NCBI GenBank assembly: GCA_951799405.1
Contig: OX637353.1
Span: 2,170,001 to 2,234,000 of the forward strand
Source of the DNA: Agapetus fuscipes
Lineage: Eukaryota > Arthropoda > Insecta > Trichoptera > Glossosomatidae
DNA: 64,000 nucleotides
Direction of reading: 5' to 3'
Shown piece after piece: positions 9,930 through 20,799 of this stretch. The translations under genes were made by a program, and so were the position numbers. Under the pieces are notes generated by a model. The model had not been told where the DNA came from. It ran no database searches and was given only the letters and a program-made list of their open reading frames with translations. How positions within the stretch are numbered: the stretch's first letter is position 1; every line of letters begins with the position of its first letter.

Positions 9930-12900
9930 ACAAAGAACGACCAGTTTTAGTCTAGTGATTCAGACCTTATAGTTGATATAATGTAGGCGCTGGGTTTTAG
10001 TCCTCGACAAAGCCCAAATAAAAATCATTTTCAAATACTCTCTGCATTGGGAAAAAATAATGTGGCATTTTCAACACTGGTCTATTGACAGAGCGTTGTC
10101 GTCCTAAATTCAAATGTCGTGATTTTCCGTTGCAGTGTTTTCTTGTAACCTAGATCTTCATGTTAACAACGCAAGCACAGCCTTCGTAAGAAATGAAAAC
10201 CTCTTAAGCACCTTGTAAGAGTGCTATAGACTCCCATTTTTTCTTCATTAAGAAAGATTTCACGCAAAAGACTTCTTGAATATAAATAAGATCACAAGTA
10301 GCGCAAGTTTTAGCCGTTTGTAGCAGTGGTTGAATAAGCGCCCAACTTAGAGCATACACGCCGCGCCGCATTTGATGGGCAGTGAAGCGCACAGAAGCGC
10401 TCAGTTCCAGAGGTGTGAAGATTTTAATTAAAAGATTGCTACACTTGCAAATTGGGTTCGCGAAAGCGCCAACCGACCCAGCCATAATACTGCAAAATTA
10501 GTGCGCCCCGTACTCATAGACGACTTAACGCAGTGTTCAAGTTGTATACATCTCTCGATTGTAGATATAAAAATATTGCCTTATCGTTTTTTACAAAATG
10601 TTTCTGAATAAGACAATGATACGAATTTTTAAATATCGTTATAACGTATGTTAAACCCATATTTGACTATTTTTTTTTTTACTTTTTTCAGTACGTGCAT
10701 TACAAGAGCGTTTATGACGTTTCACCTTGTCAAAAAAACTTCTTCATGTACTCACTTTAATATTTTTCTGATATAGCCGATATCTTAACAACCTTCATTT
10801 TATTTCAATGAGTCTCTCAAGTTTGCTAAAATTAGTCAAATGATTAATTTGCACATAATCAATGTAAAAATAAATGAAGGTGGAATTTGATAAAATTCGT
10901 AATTTCAAAGTTTAAATTGGTATGTAACGTGTACTCTACATTATATGATAAAATCCTAACAATTATGGAGATCCTTCAATGTTGCCACTCACCGAATGTT
11001 TCATTTAATAAATTTTAATATTTCACAATAAAAGGAATCTTCTCAATGAATAAAACGGCAAAATAATCATTCAGTTAAAAAGCAAATCTGCTCTTCTGTT
11101 TCATTAATAAGTTAATTCTTTTTGTAAAAACCGTATTTTTAACATTGAATATTCATTCATAATTATTGTGGACCTACCTACTTCCCTAACTATTTTATTT
11201 TAATTCTTTATTCTTTCACATAGAAAAAGAAAAGATAATTTTATTTGTGTAGGTATACCGGAAAACTTTGTTTTTTTGTATATTTGAATTGAATGCAGGA
11301 CGAGATACAAAAGCATTAAGGTTATGTACTTACTAAACAAAGAGCAAACAGAATGAAATTCTTCAAGACTTGTATCTCACAAAAACGAAGATTTCAGATT
11401 AAAAAACGCACAACCACCATCTACAAATTTTCGCGGAAGTTTTTTGCTATTTCTTGTAGAATTTTACACAAAGAATCAATGTCGAAAATAATCTGCGTTT
11501 TTAATTGACGTCGGGAAGAGTAATGTAGATAATGAAATTGTTGAAGGCTAAATGACATCTTGAATCTTACCATATTACCATCAGTATCGGTTAGCTAGCC
11601 AAGATGTAATAGAGGTTCGAGTTAGTGCTGAATCAAAACTATTACGCTTGGTCACATCTCCTTAGATCTTACATCATAACAGCTTTTGGAAGTATAGGAT
11701 GCAAATACTATAAGCAATTTGAAAAAATAACTTCTAAACGTGCAAATGTAGTAGGTATACTGTAGGTACATATGAAAACGTATGAAAGGTGAGCCTTCTA
11801 CAAAACAAATGGAAACAAAAAGTAAATAATCCATTTAACTGTCAAAGTTAGATCTTACTTTGATATATTTTTTCAAAATAAATTTCTATTCTATTTTTAA
11901 GGGTAAGGGTAAATTATTTTTTATCATGTTTGTTTGCTTCTACACAGTGAATGTGCCGGACGTTTTAAAGTAAAATTGAAAACATCAAAATTATCATCTG
12001 TTGATATTTCGATAACATGTTTACTCAATCAACACATAATTTCTCAGAAAATGGCGTTTGCCTGTCTTTGCTACAAGGTCTTTGAGTTATACAATAAGAA
12101 AGCTGATTGTTGAGTCTGTTTCAAGTTATTTTTCTGAAGCTGAAATTTATACAGAAGGGAAATTCAAATTCTAGAGAAAGTTCTCTGTTTTCAGGCGCAG
12201 GAATTTTTACTTTCTGAAAGTAATTTTTAAATTTGATGTTGAAAGTTGAGCGACAAACGTAGGTACGTGCCTAGCAGCAAAAAACTGAAAAAAAGATTTT
12301 TAAACAAAATCTTCACGTGTTTTTTTAAAACGTTATATTGAGTTGTCTGATTTTATCGTTGGAACAACATCCGAGTAAATCACATCTCTGATGACGTGCT
12401 AGTCAGAGATCTTTCCCAAACAAGATCCAGTATTTTTTAAGCTAGATTTGCGCAAATGAATATTAAATAGATATAAAAATTCAATTTCGGGTATATTCTT
12501 TATCCCTTTCGGGGATTGAAAACAGATACATTTTAATTCCTGATAAAAATTAATCCTCCAGTTCTTTCTTCACAAATACAACAGTGAGCCTGGAAGGTGG
12601 AAAGTGAGAGCAACATCTCCAGCTCCAGGAGACAGCCTGAGATCCGAATAGAACCCAGCAGGGGCACTATGCCCTGTTATTAGGCAAGACGATCTGAAGA
12701 AGGATATATCAGAAATTAGATCAGCACAGAGAATGTTCAAGAAAGTAGAGTTGTCACAGATGAGTCGTGTGAAACCAAAGGCGGCAATCTATGGAAAAAC
12801 TCAGAAGGTTATTTAGATATTCATGGATAGGTCTCAAACAACCCTACAAGAAGATATTTTGGTAAAATCTTTATTTGAAAAATTTCAAATGAATACAAGT

Positions 12901-13725
12901 ACTTGATAAACTTTTCCAGCCCTTAACTAGCTCGTCAAAATGTTCTTTGTTTACAACTGCCAAAGATAAATTTTGAATATTAAAGTATTCGCTGGAAATG
13001 GCTTTCTCAGAAACAAAAGGCCAGCTAGGAGTTGAGGCAAATTTATATCTGACGTGGCGCGATTGTTGTTTACTTCAGGACTTTCCTTCACCGGAGATTG
13101 GACAGCGAATCGAAAAATATGAGCCCTGAAAATATGATGAGTCATAGAGAACCCAAAATGATAGACTGAGATTTTTTCTGAAATTGTGAAATCATGGTAT
13201 CATATAGCTTAATAAAAACATATTGCTCACTTTCGTAACCTTTTGTATCTCACTTTCGAAAAAACAAACACGATGGACGTCTTTGATTCTTATACGCTTT
13301 ATATTACACAAAAATACTTTCTTTTTAGACTTCTGTGATATTTTTAGAGGAAACCATAAAATGAAAAATGCACGAAAAATGAAAACGTTTTTGCAACGCA
13401 AACTTCATTTTTCACAACTGGAATCGTGTCAAAAAGGTTGTGAAAAAGTAGTAGTGTAAGATCTTGAGTACGGCATATCACCATCTGCTTTTATAAAAAC
13501 TTGGACAAAATAGTGAAATGGTTATAAGTTGATCACTTCACCTTGTGCGACTTCGAAGTGAAATAATTTTCTAGTTAAAATTATAATTTGTTTTCTAAAA
13601 TCTTTTCCCATCAGTTGTGTATTGTGCTAGTTAGCTGGTATTGTGCATGTGTGCAGACTTTATATATCCAAATGTCTTAATTTTTAAGTTTGATTTTAGT
13701 AATTGTTGTTACCCGATATACTCTA
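9930..13725. other. Long gene-free stretch
   Basis: About 3.8 kb of mostly AT-rich DNA. The patch at 10300-10500 is GC-richer with a 93-codon minus frame of no known family, and 12590-12800 is purine-rich. I found no exon with paired splice sites and no repeat shared with the rest of the window. Confidence 0.5.
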
Positions 13726-13727
13726 TA

Positions 13728-13976
13728 ATAACTCTATAATCTAAGTTGCAAGGATATATTCATTTAAAGCTCTCAGATGTATGCCCACAAACCAACAAGT
13801 GTAGTTCGCGCTTACAAATGCTGAATGTGTACTTACAAATAAAATCCAAACCTCAAATGAACATAAGCCCCACAACTTTTGCCGACCTTCCCTGAAACAG
13901 GGGTGACATTGGCAAAGTGAACCATTTTTTACAGTATGGGTGGTCAGCCTCATACCAACCTATAAGTCAAGGAATT
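13728..13976 (-). repeat. RTE-like LINE 3' UTR copy (reverse)
   Basis: A close match, in reverse, to the end of the LINE at 2015-2245, from CTTGACTTATAGGTTGGTAT to CTTAGATTATAGAGTTATT. It ends within a few bases of the SINE at 13984. Confidence 0.92.
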
Positions 13977-13983
13977 ATACTCC

Positions 13984-14331
13984 GCAACGCAAAAAAAAAA
14001 AAAAAAACGCAACTAAGCTACACATATAGTGTAACTTCTTGCCGCGTTATCCCCGAAGGGGTCGCATGTGGCGAGTTGAACCTATTTATTTTTACAGGTA
14101 AGGGGGCCGGCCTTACGCCAACCACTTCAGATGAAGTGGGGGTTTCCCAGCTCCCGAGAGAACTGGTACTCATTTCTTGTGAAGGCTGAGTAAACCTTGC
14201 CGGCATTTTTATTTTGGGGTTTGAAACAAACACCGAAACGGGAAATCATTTCTGACACCCTCGCCTCGGCGGGATTCGAACCCGAGCTCACGGCATGGAA
14301 TGCAAGCACTCTACCAACTGAGCTATCGACC
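13984..14331 (-). mobile_element. tRNA-derived SINE, full length (reverse)
   Basis: The head GGTCGATAGCTCAGTTGGTA lies at 14331 reading leftward. The B box is GGGTTCGAATCC, and the body and tail run to about 13984. The tail contains a T run (17 A on the plus strand near 13990-14006) flanked by GCGTTGCG-type sequence. It abuts the LINE 3' end. Confidence 0.9.
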
Positions 14332-14624
14332 GCTATACATTATAGTTAAAACAACCAACCCTACGTTGACCGACATTTAAAATTACTTCACATCACCATA
14401 GAGTGAAACAATAGCGACAGCAGGATGAAAAAAATTACAACTTTGTACTTGAACACAATGAGACGCCATTTTGATACCTTCTATTCCAAATTCACAATTC
14501 TTGTTGTACAGAAGTCATACGAGTCACTAAAAAAGGCAGCAATCTAAGTTTTTTTTTTTCTAAAATGAGCAACATGGTAAATTTACAAATTCTTAGAGGG
14601 TTGCTGCTAGCCAATCTCAAGCAA

Positions 14625-14845
14625 CGGAACTAAGCTACACATATAGTGTAATTTCTTGCCGCGCTATCCCCGAAGGGTTTCGCATGTGGCGAGTGGAACC
14701 TATTTATTTTTACAGGTAAGGGGGCCGGCCTTTCACTAACCACTTCAGTTGAAGGGGGGGTTTCCCAGCTCTCGAGGGGGCTGGTACTCATTTGCCGGTA
14801 TTTTATTTTGGGGTTTGAATAAACACCCAAACGGGAATTCATTTC
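14625..14845 (-). mobile_element. tRNA-derived SINE, 5'-truncated (reverse)
   Basis: This matches the body and tail of the SINE at 13984-14331 (GTGTAGCTTAGTTCCG, GGTTCCACTCGCCACATGCG, CACTTCAACTGAAG-like core). The tRNA head is lost. Confidence 0.88.
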
Positions 14846-14849
14846 CAAT

Positions 14850-15575
14850 TTAAATATCTCTAAAAAAACATGAGTATCTTAGTTTTCTCATGAAAATAAT
14901 GCTGTATATGACAAAAAGCAAAATACAAAAACTGTCAGTAGAAATAAGTAATACTTTGTTTTTATTTCATAATTTTTTCAATACTATGTAAAAAGGAATT
15001 TTCACAATGATGATGTGAAAAACCTTAAAAAATTCAAAATGCTTTGTGAAATTGTTTTTTTGAAAAATAAGCAGTAGACATAATAATATGGATAATAAGT
15101 TTAGGAGGCAACTTGATATTTTGTAAAATTATTTTGTTTCCATTGACTTACGTACAAATTTTGGACAAAATGTTAACCATCTGATTTGTATTTACAAAAT
15201 ATATTAATTAATTAAAAGTCTAATTATGCTTTAATTAGTTGACGACTATTCCCTAACGAGGTACAAAATATTTTGAATGTGGCAGTTTTTAGCACGGTCC
15301 TTAGAATAACAACTTGAATACTTTATGAATACAACCGATTTCACAAAAATATATAAATCACATTAATTTTTGATAAGCTAATCTTAATTAACACAAAGTT
15401 GGCAGACTGGAAAAATCAACTCAGAACTGTAGGGTTAAAAATACAAAGAATAACTTGTATAATTGTAGAATTAAAAAAATAAAATAAATTGACACAAAAA
15501 TTTAAAAATAATGTCAGGATTGAGAGGGTTAAGAGTTTGAAGAGAGTAGAAAAGATTATTTGTATGAAAAAGACT
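14850..15575. other. Intergenic DNA, no gene seen
   Basis: Very AT-rich, without supported features. Confidence 0.55.
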
Positions 15576-15579
15576 ACAC

Positions 15580-15691
15580 CAGCGGTTTCCAACCTTGAAG
15601 TTTTTTCTCCTCCCCTCTTTATATTTTATTAATTCATATACTAATACTAATATACATACGTTTTTGGCGCCTCCCAGTTTGGAAACCGCTG
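15580..15691. mobile_element. Short hAT-like MITE
   Basis: The ends CAGCGGTTTCCAA and TTGGAAACCGCTG are perfect 13-bp inverted repeats of the hAT type (CAGNGGTT). The 112-bp interior is AT-rich. Flanking 8-bp duplications are not evident, so the copy is old or rearranged. Confidence 0.7.
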
Positions 15692-15740
15692 CTTTAAGGT
15701 GATCTTAGATTAGATTAGACTATCAGAAATTACACCGAAT

Positions 15741-15812
15741 AAAATGTTTTATTCATGATTTCTCAAATCAATGAATCAGCACTTATTCAGTTTTACGTTT
15801 AAGGTGGCGATA
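15741..15812 (+). repeat. Dispersed 70-bp repeat (copy 1)
   Basis: GATTTCTCAAATCAATGAAT, then CAGCACTTATTCAG, recurs at 47630-47692 with a few changes and ends AAGGTGGCGATAT in both. Its parent element is unknown. Confidence 0.75.
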
Positions 15813-15904
15813 TGCAGTAATACTGAATGCAGTAAATAGTGATTGAATGTATTTTTAAACTACCAACATAATATTAGAAGTTATGACTTTCTGTCCTACC
15901 TCCA

Positions 15905-16372
15905 GCCCGGCTAGGGAACAAAAAAGCAACTGAACAGATTTCAGTCTGTTCTGAATGCGGCCGCAAGACTGATTTTCGGGATGTCCAAATTCTCTCACAT
16001 CACTCCGCTGTTGAAAGAACTACATTGGCTTCGTTTTCCTGAGAGGGTGGTCTACCGTGTGTGTTTGATGGTATTTTGATGGTTTGATGGTAAAGCCCTA
16101 AATGGTTCGGCTCCATCATATCTGGCAGACATGTTTTCCCCGTTGAGGTGAGTGTGAGGGGGCGGACACTTAGATCAGCGGGGTGTCGAGCTGTCAGGTT
16201 GATGAAGCCTCGCCGTCAAATACGCACTAATTTTGGGGATCACGTTTTCCGGTTTGCGGGACCGATTCAGTGGAACAGACTGCCACCTGGAGTGAGAGTT
16301 TCGGAATCTGTTGGCATTTTTAAGGGAGCACTGAAACGGCACCGTTATAAAATATCTCATTCATGATTAGGA
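15905..16372 (+). pseudogene. CR1/Jockey-like LINE, ORF2 C-terminal fragment
   Basis: Conceptual pieces read FQSVLNAAARLIFG, ITPLLKELHWL, ALNGSAPSYLADMFSP, GRTLRSAGCRAVRL and IQWNRLPPGVRVSESVGIFK. This is the usual closing stretch of non-LTR reverse transcriptases (HWLP, YLADM and WN.LP motifs). A small duplication (TTTGATGGTA repeats near 16066-16090) and frame changes break it. Confidence 0.85.
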
Positions 16373-16379
16373 GGGCCCT

Positions 16380-16900
16380 TGAGGTGCGACACACACAAAA
16401 ACGGCGCTCTTTTGTCATGTAAATAAATCAATAAATAAATTATCCTCATATATATACAAGTATATATTTATGAAATGTTCAAATGTGCCGAGTCTATTTA
16501 TAAATTTAGCAAAGATTTTGTTCAGTTTGCCAACCTGCAACTTATGTCAAATGGACAGGACCACGTATAATATACACAAATGAATAAAATACAGAAGCAC
16601 CTCATTTAAAATGACTAGTTGATAATAATTAATTAAACACAATTCAAACAAATTATACAAACTAATGAGGAGTTATAAGACATTTGAAAGAATTAAAATC
16701 ATCCCTCAAATGTAAATGTTAAATCAAATCTAATTATAGTTTTTCAATAAAATTAAAAATTAAACAAAATAAATAGTTGATTCAAAAAGGCACGAAATGC
16801 CAAAATAGTCAAACTGAGAATAACGGGAAAGCATATTTGAGGTCAGAATCTTGTACTAAAATCAACAGACTGAATTCTTAATGTAGTTCACACGGTGATC
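16380..16900. other. Intergenic DNA, no gene seen
   Basis: AT-rich DNA with short (AAAT)n runs at 16422-16440, perhaps the tail of the LINE just upstream. Confidence 0.5.
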
Positions 16901-16904
16901 TTAG

Positions 16905-17275
16905 CCATATATTTTGGTACAAACTGTTGTTCCCGTGCTTGATATTTCATCTTCCTTTTCTTTCTTAGTCCACTCCTGGATGTAGGTCTCCTTCAATCTT
17001 CTCCATCTCTGTATATTGGCTGCTGTATTCCGCCATCCTCTGCCTGCAGTTCCCTTGATGTCATCCAGCCACCTCAGTTGGGGTCTCCCCACTCCCCACT
17101 TGGACATTCTTGTCCCCCACTGGACGATCCTTTTCAGTCATCTGTCATGGTCCTGCCTTGCGACGTGCTCAGCCCAGCGCCATTTTAAGCAGACCACTCG
17201 CTGCATGACATCAGTGTCACCAGTGCGTTACGGATCTTCTGGTTTGGAACCCAGTCTCTAAGGCTCATCAGATAT
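16905..17275 (-). pseudogene. RTE-like LINE, ORF C-terminal fragment (reverse)
   Basis: The minus strand reads WGVGRPQLRWLDDIKGTAGR and IQRWRRLKETYIQEW, a standard C-terminal signature of RTE-type insect LINEs. Upstream codons (WRWAEHVARQ) belong to the same protein but carry stops and frame changes. Confidence 0.85.
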
Positions 17276-17681
17276 TAAGTGCCTTTGGTGAACTTTCAAA
17301 ATTCAACTTGCAGTTGAACCAGTTTTTTTAACACTCGAGAACATTTGTTAGGGACATACAGTGTTATTCATCCATTCACACATTTGATCCATTGCTGATC
17401 ACAGGGCTAACTTTTTTCAGGTAAATTCACTTTGAGCAGCGGATTAGCCATGGATTTGCTGTGTGTGAATAGCACTGTTAGAGCCGTGTTTAAGTTATTT
17501 GCCTTGACATATAAAACCAAACTGCAAACTTAATTGTAAATTTAATATTTTGGTACTTCGTGCCGTATTCAAATCAACCATTTTACTATTGAAAGCATAT
17601 TAAAAATACAAAAAAAATTTAATGTAAAAAAATCGATAATTAATTGCTTTAAAATAATACTTAAAGTTTTTTCACAAACGC

Positions 17682-17687
17682 TTTATT
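17682..17687 (-). promoter_or_regulatory. Poly(A) signal touching the RCE1 stop codon
   Basis: On the minus strand the stop TAG is followed at once by AATAAA. No other AATAAA is evident in the next 100 bases, so cleavage would leave a 3' UTR of roughly 20-30 bases. Confidence 0.6.
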
Positions 17688-18542
17688 CTAAGAGACTTCG
17701 TGCCAGTGAATGGTGTTGTAATAGTAGGAAGGCGTCGTTAGCGGGGACAGCAGGAAGCACCACGTAACGAGCCCCACCACAAACAGAAAGGATATGACGA
17801 GGCGCTGCTTGGGCTCGTAGAGCCACACTTCTCCAAAGCTGGGCAGACCCATGTGGTTGCAGAAGGCGTGCGCGACCAATGGAGCGGCAAAATGACCTGT
17901 TCTAGCAAATAAGAAAGCCGAGTACGCCCCAAATAATGTGGTGTATGCAAACTGGAAACATGATACTTTGACAGCTGTTGACAGATCCCAGCCGTTTCTT
18001 AATTTTTCAATCATGTGATGAAAATGAGCGATTCCGAAGAAGAACGGGCAGACGATGATGGCGCTGAAGGAGGGCAGGCACTGCAGCAGCAGTGGCATCA
18101 TGCACGCCCTGAAGGTGAACTCCTCGGACAGCGGGGCCACCACGTGGTTCCTCACCCAGATCAGGTCACCAACGTTGTTCCACCAGTACATCGGCTCTGC
18201 ATAGACTTTCCACATCCCCGAGAGAGCGTACATACTGAGAGGACCCAGGTAGAGGATCATGGTGAGGAAGAGTGGGAGAGTGATTGCGTACAGGAGGCCG
18301 GGTAGCCTGAAGCCCATCTGGTCCAGCAGGCTGCTCTTGTCTATGGTCTCCTTGGACAGACACAGCCAGAGAAACAGGGTGGATATTATAGTCATCACCA
18401 CTACGCTGACAAATCTCCGCTTTATGGTGGATGGGTGATCTCTGCTATGTGGGGAGTTCCAAATGTAAAGGCTCGCTACGTAGATACTCGATAAAACAAC
18501 ACAGGCTCCGATCGAGGAGAAGCAGGATATTAATAACCCCAT
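17688..18542 (-). CDS. RCE1: CAAX prenyl protease 2 (RCE1 homologue)
   Basis: This is the endoplasmic-reticulum membrane endopeptidase that removes the last three residues of farnesylated or geranylgeranylated CAAX proteins such as Ras, before carboxyl methylation. The frame opens at 18617, but the second Met at 18542 has better context (CACAATGGG) and gives 284 residues, close to the family length. Numbered from that Met, the ABI/Rce1 motifs are VAPLSEEFTFRACM (Glu140-Glu141, Arg145), FFGIAHFHH (His173) and HAFCNHMG (His225, Asn229). These supply the glutamate and histidines required in the family. Several hydrophobic segments fit a multi-pass membrane protein. It is a single exon with no stop or shift. 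AATAAA follows the TAG directly, so the 3' UTR must be very short. A retrocopy is possible, but the frame is intact and I see no poly(A) tract. Confidence 0.95.
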   Translation of the reverse strand: MGLLISCFSSIGACVVLSSIYVASLYIWNSPHSRDHPSTIKRRFVSVVVMTIISTLFLWLCLSKETIDKSSLLDQMGFRLPGLLYAITLPLFLTMILYLGPLSMYALSGMWKVYAEPMYWWNNVGDLIWVRNHVVAPLSEEFTFRACMMPLLLQCLPSFSAIIVCPFFFGIAHFHHMIEKLRNGWDLSTAVKVSCFQFAYTTLFGAYSAFLFARTGHFAAPLVAHAFCNHMGLPSFGEVWLYEPKQRLVISFLFVVGLVTWCFLLSPLTTPSYYYNTIHWHEVS

Positions 18543-18639
18543 TGTGATGATTTTATATTTATTATAATGTAAAAAACTAAATGTTGAATAAATAAATGAA
18601 TCGACAGTAAACGTCAAATTGACGAATTTATTATTATTC

Positions 18640-18985
18640 TGTAACCGACTGAAGATAGCTACCTATGATGGAAGGTATTCCGAAAACGTTTGTAACATAC
18701 TCAAAAACAATAAAAGTGGAATAAAACAAAGTTTTTAATTTCTTTTATTTTTTTATTTTTTATTGAAAAATAATCATTTTTTTATATATCCAGTAAAATA
18801 GCCGGAGCCGCATGAACTTCACGGTTCGGCGTTGACATGTTAATTTTCTCACTTGGCCAATTCCCATGTACCTCCGGTGTATGGATGCATGCGTTGTGGG
18901 ACATCCTACAAACAGGCAGATTATAATGTGCCTAGGCGCATCGCGGAATGCCTACTTGTCCTAGGCAGTGGACATAATTTAATGT
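18640..18985. other. Likely old retroelement remnants
   Basis: 18645-18735 has a CTGAAGAT ... CGAAAACG layout followed by CAATAAAAGTGGAATAAAAC, reminiscent of retroelement 3' ends seen in insects. 18800-18985 is GC-richer with no clear frame. Neither can be named with confidence. Confidence 0.35.
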
Positions 18986-19000
18986 TTCCAATTAAGAATT

Positions 19001-19164
19001 AATGTAAAAATACAACACAAAGTTTTTCTTCGCGAGTTGATTTATTTTCCTCGAGCGCTTTCGATGTTATCACATCATTGTCAAGAGGATAATTATGTGA
19101 TCGAAAGCACTTGAGAAAAATAAATCATCTAGTGTAGAAAAACTTTGTGTTTTATTTTTACATT
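19001..19164. repeat. Inverted repeat with about 69-bp arms, possible Penelope-like terminus
   Basis: The left arm starts AATGTAAAAATACAACACAA at 19001. The right arm, read backward from 19164, starts AATGTAAAAATAAAACACAA, and similarity continues to about 19069 and 19096. Both arms contain AAAGTTTTTCT and a CTTTCGAT block. The style resembles Penelope-like element ends, but no ORF is attached. Confidence 0.65.
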
Positions 19165-19690
19165 ATTCATTTTAAATTAATCTTCACAATGCCAATACAC
19201 AAACCATTAAACTTTTACTGAATTTTTCCATATTGAAACCAAATAGATCATGTATTAGTTTTCGATGTTATTTTTGTTTTAATAAATGTTTCCCAAAAAT
19301 AGGGATCAGAATAAGGGCATTATTTTTTTTATTTATTTACAAAATCGTTCTTTTATAAAAAAAAACCCTCATTAGTGAAGTAACTTCTGATCGTAAAATC
19401 ATTAATCAGATTAAGAAACATTTAATTAAGGTAGATTGTAAACTACAAAAACTTGTTTGTAAGAATTAAATCCCCCTAACAGTTGATGAATAAATATATT
19501 TTTCAAATAAATAAATAAATATCTTTGCGTTTAATATCGGTTGTCCACTAAGTCAATTAATATCCGCTTTGCACTTATAAATTGGGGATGATATTCGATT
19601 TTTAATTTGTGAATTTATCACCATTTCGCGATTCTCAACAGCTCTGATATTTTTTTTATGTTAATCGAAAAACGGCTGGATTACAAACCC

Positions 19691-19930
19691 ATATCTCACA
19701 TATCATACATATCTCACATATCATACATATATATATATTTTTTTTTTTTATAATTTATTCAACAAAACAGGAAAATACATTAAAATATATAAAATAATAA
19801 TAAAAATATAAACAATTGATGTTGTACCTTCCCAATTACAATGTTGACATTAAATATAAGTATTAAAATAAAAAGAATATATCTCACATATCATACATAT
19901 CTCACATATCATACATATCTCACATATCAT
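19691..19930. repeat. 18-bp minisatellite split by an insertion
   Basis: Units of ATATCTCACATATCATAC lie at 19691-19726 (two copies) and 19877-19930 (three copies). All five are identical. About 150 bases of unrelated sequence separate the blocks. Confidence 0.92.
19731..19870 (-). mobile_element. Poly(A)-tailed retro-insertion inside the minisatellite
   Basis: Read on the minus strand, the insert has AATAAA at 19759-19754 followed a few bases later by about 12 A (19749-19738), the layout of a reverse-transcribed poly(A) transcript. The body is AT-rich and unidentified. It lies between identical minisatellite units, which may serve as its target duplication. Confidence 0.55.
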
Positions 19931-19994
19931 ACATATTACCTTCATAAAGTGCAGAATCATTCACTTTTTAAATTTTAATAAATTTTTGTCGAGG

Positions 19995-20515
19995 ATTTGG
20001 TAGAGGAAGACCGAGAAAGGTACGAGTATGGATGGACCAAATATCTGAAATTGCGAATGAATGGAATATCCAGAGTCATAATAAAAGAAGATCCTGTATG
20101 AAGAAGGTTATGACTCTGGAGGAAATGAAAGAAGTATGTAAGGACAGAAATAAATGACGGTTGATCTGTAATGTTGGTGGCTAGGGTTTATTAAAGTGAA
20201 ATTTATTTTATGTTTTAGTTTTTGATTATCGATTTAAAAAATGAAATTTGTCGCGTATGTTCCTTGAGGTATAGATTGGTATACGGCTGACCACCCATGC
20301 TGTAAAAATGGTTCACTTTGCCAATGTCACCCCTGTCTCAGGGAAGGACGGCGAGCGTTGCAGGGTGTATGTCCATTTGATATTTGGTATTTATGTTGTA
20401 GGTTCACATGAGGCATGTGCAAGCGCGAACTTGTACGTGTCTGGTTGTGAGAATGCATGTAATGTGAATCTCCAATGTAACATATCTTTGCAACTTAGAT
20501 TAGATTAGATTAGAT
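19995..20515 (+). pseudogene. RTE-like LINE, last ORF codons plus 3' UTR
   Basis: FGRGRPRKVRVWMDQISEI and MKEVCKDRNK match the C-terminus of the LINE at 1258. The following 3' UTR includes the shared 230-bp end (20270-20515) and a TTAGA-repeat tail. One in-frame TGA (near 20157) replaces a tryptophan codon. Confidence 0.88.
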
Positions 20516-20761
20516 TTGTCAATCGAGACATTTCATAAATCGCCCAGACACATGGCAGTCTGCCTGACTCTACTCTCGGCCCACTAATATAGAACGTGGT
20601 CATATGGTACACGCTCTACAATCTACGTATACGAGTACATGCTGGCAGCTATTATATCCCGCAGCCCCATCTGTCCGCCAGAAAGTTTAAGTTGTCGGCT
20701 TGTACACAGCGTCTGGGAGACCTCTACGCCCATACACAACACGCTTACACACAACTGCTAC

Positions 20762-20794
20762 GACGGGAGATAGCACGTATGGCTATCTCCCGTC
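20762..20794. repeat. Perfect 13-bp stem, 7-base loop
   Basis: GACGGGAGATAGC (20762-20774) pairs with GCTATCTCCCGTC (20782-20794). It would fold strongly as DNA or RNA. No repeat family or known RNA was recognised around it. Confidence 0.8.
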
Positions 20795-20799
20795 TCCGT

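Noticed and set aside
17738..18363. Open frames overlapping RCE1 in other frames and strand
   Set aside because: They are shadows of the RCE1 coding sequence with arginine/proline/serine-rich, non-protein-like composition.
19001..19164. Hammerhead ribozyme in a Penelope-like end
   Set aside because: A GAAA box and a TGATG-like box are near each other, but I could not lay out a full CUGANGA ... GAAA core with proper stems.
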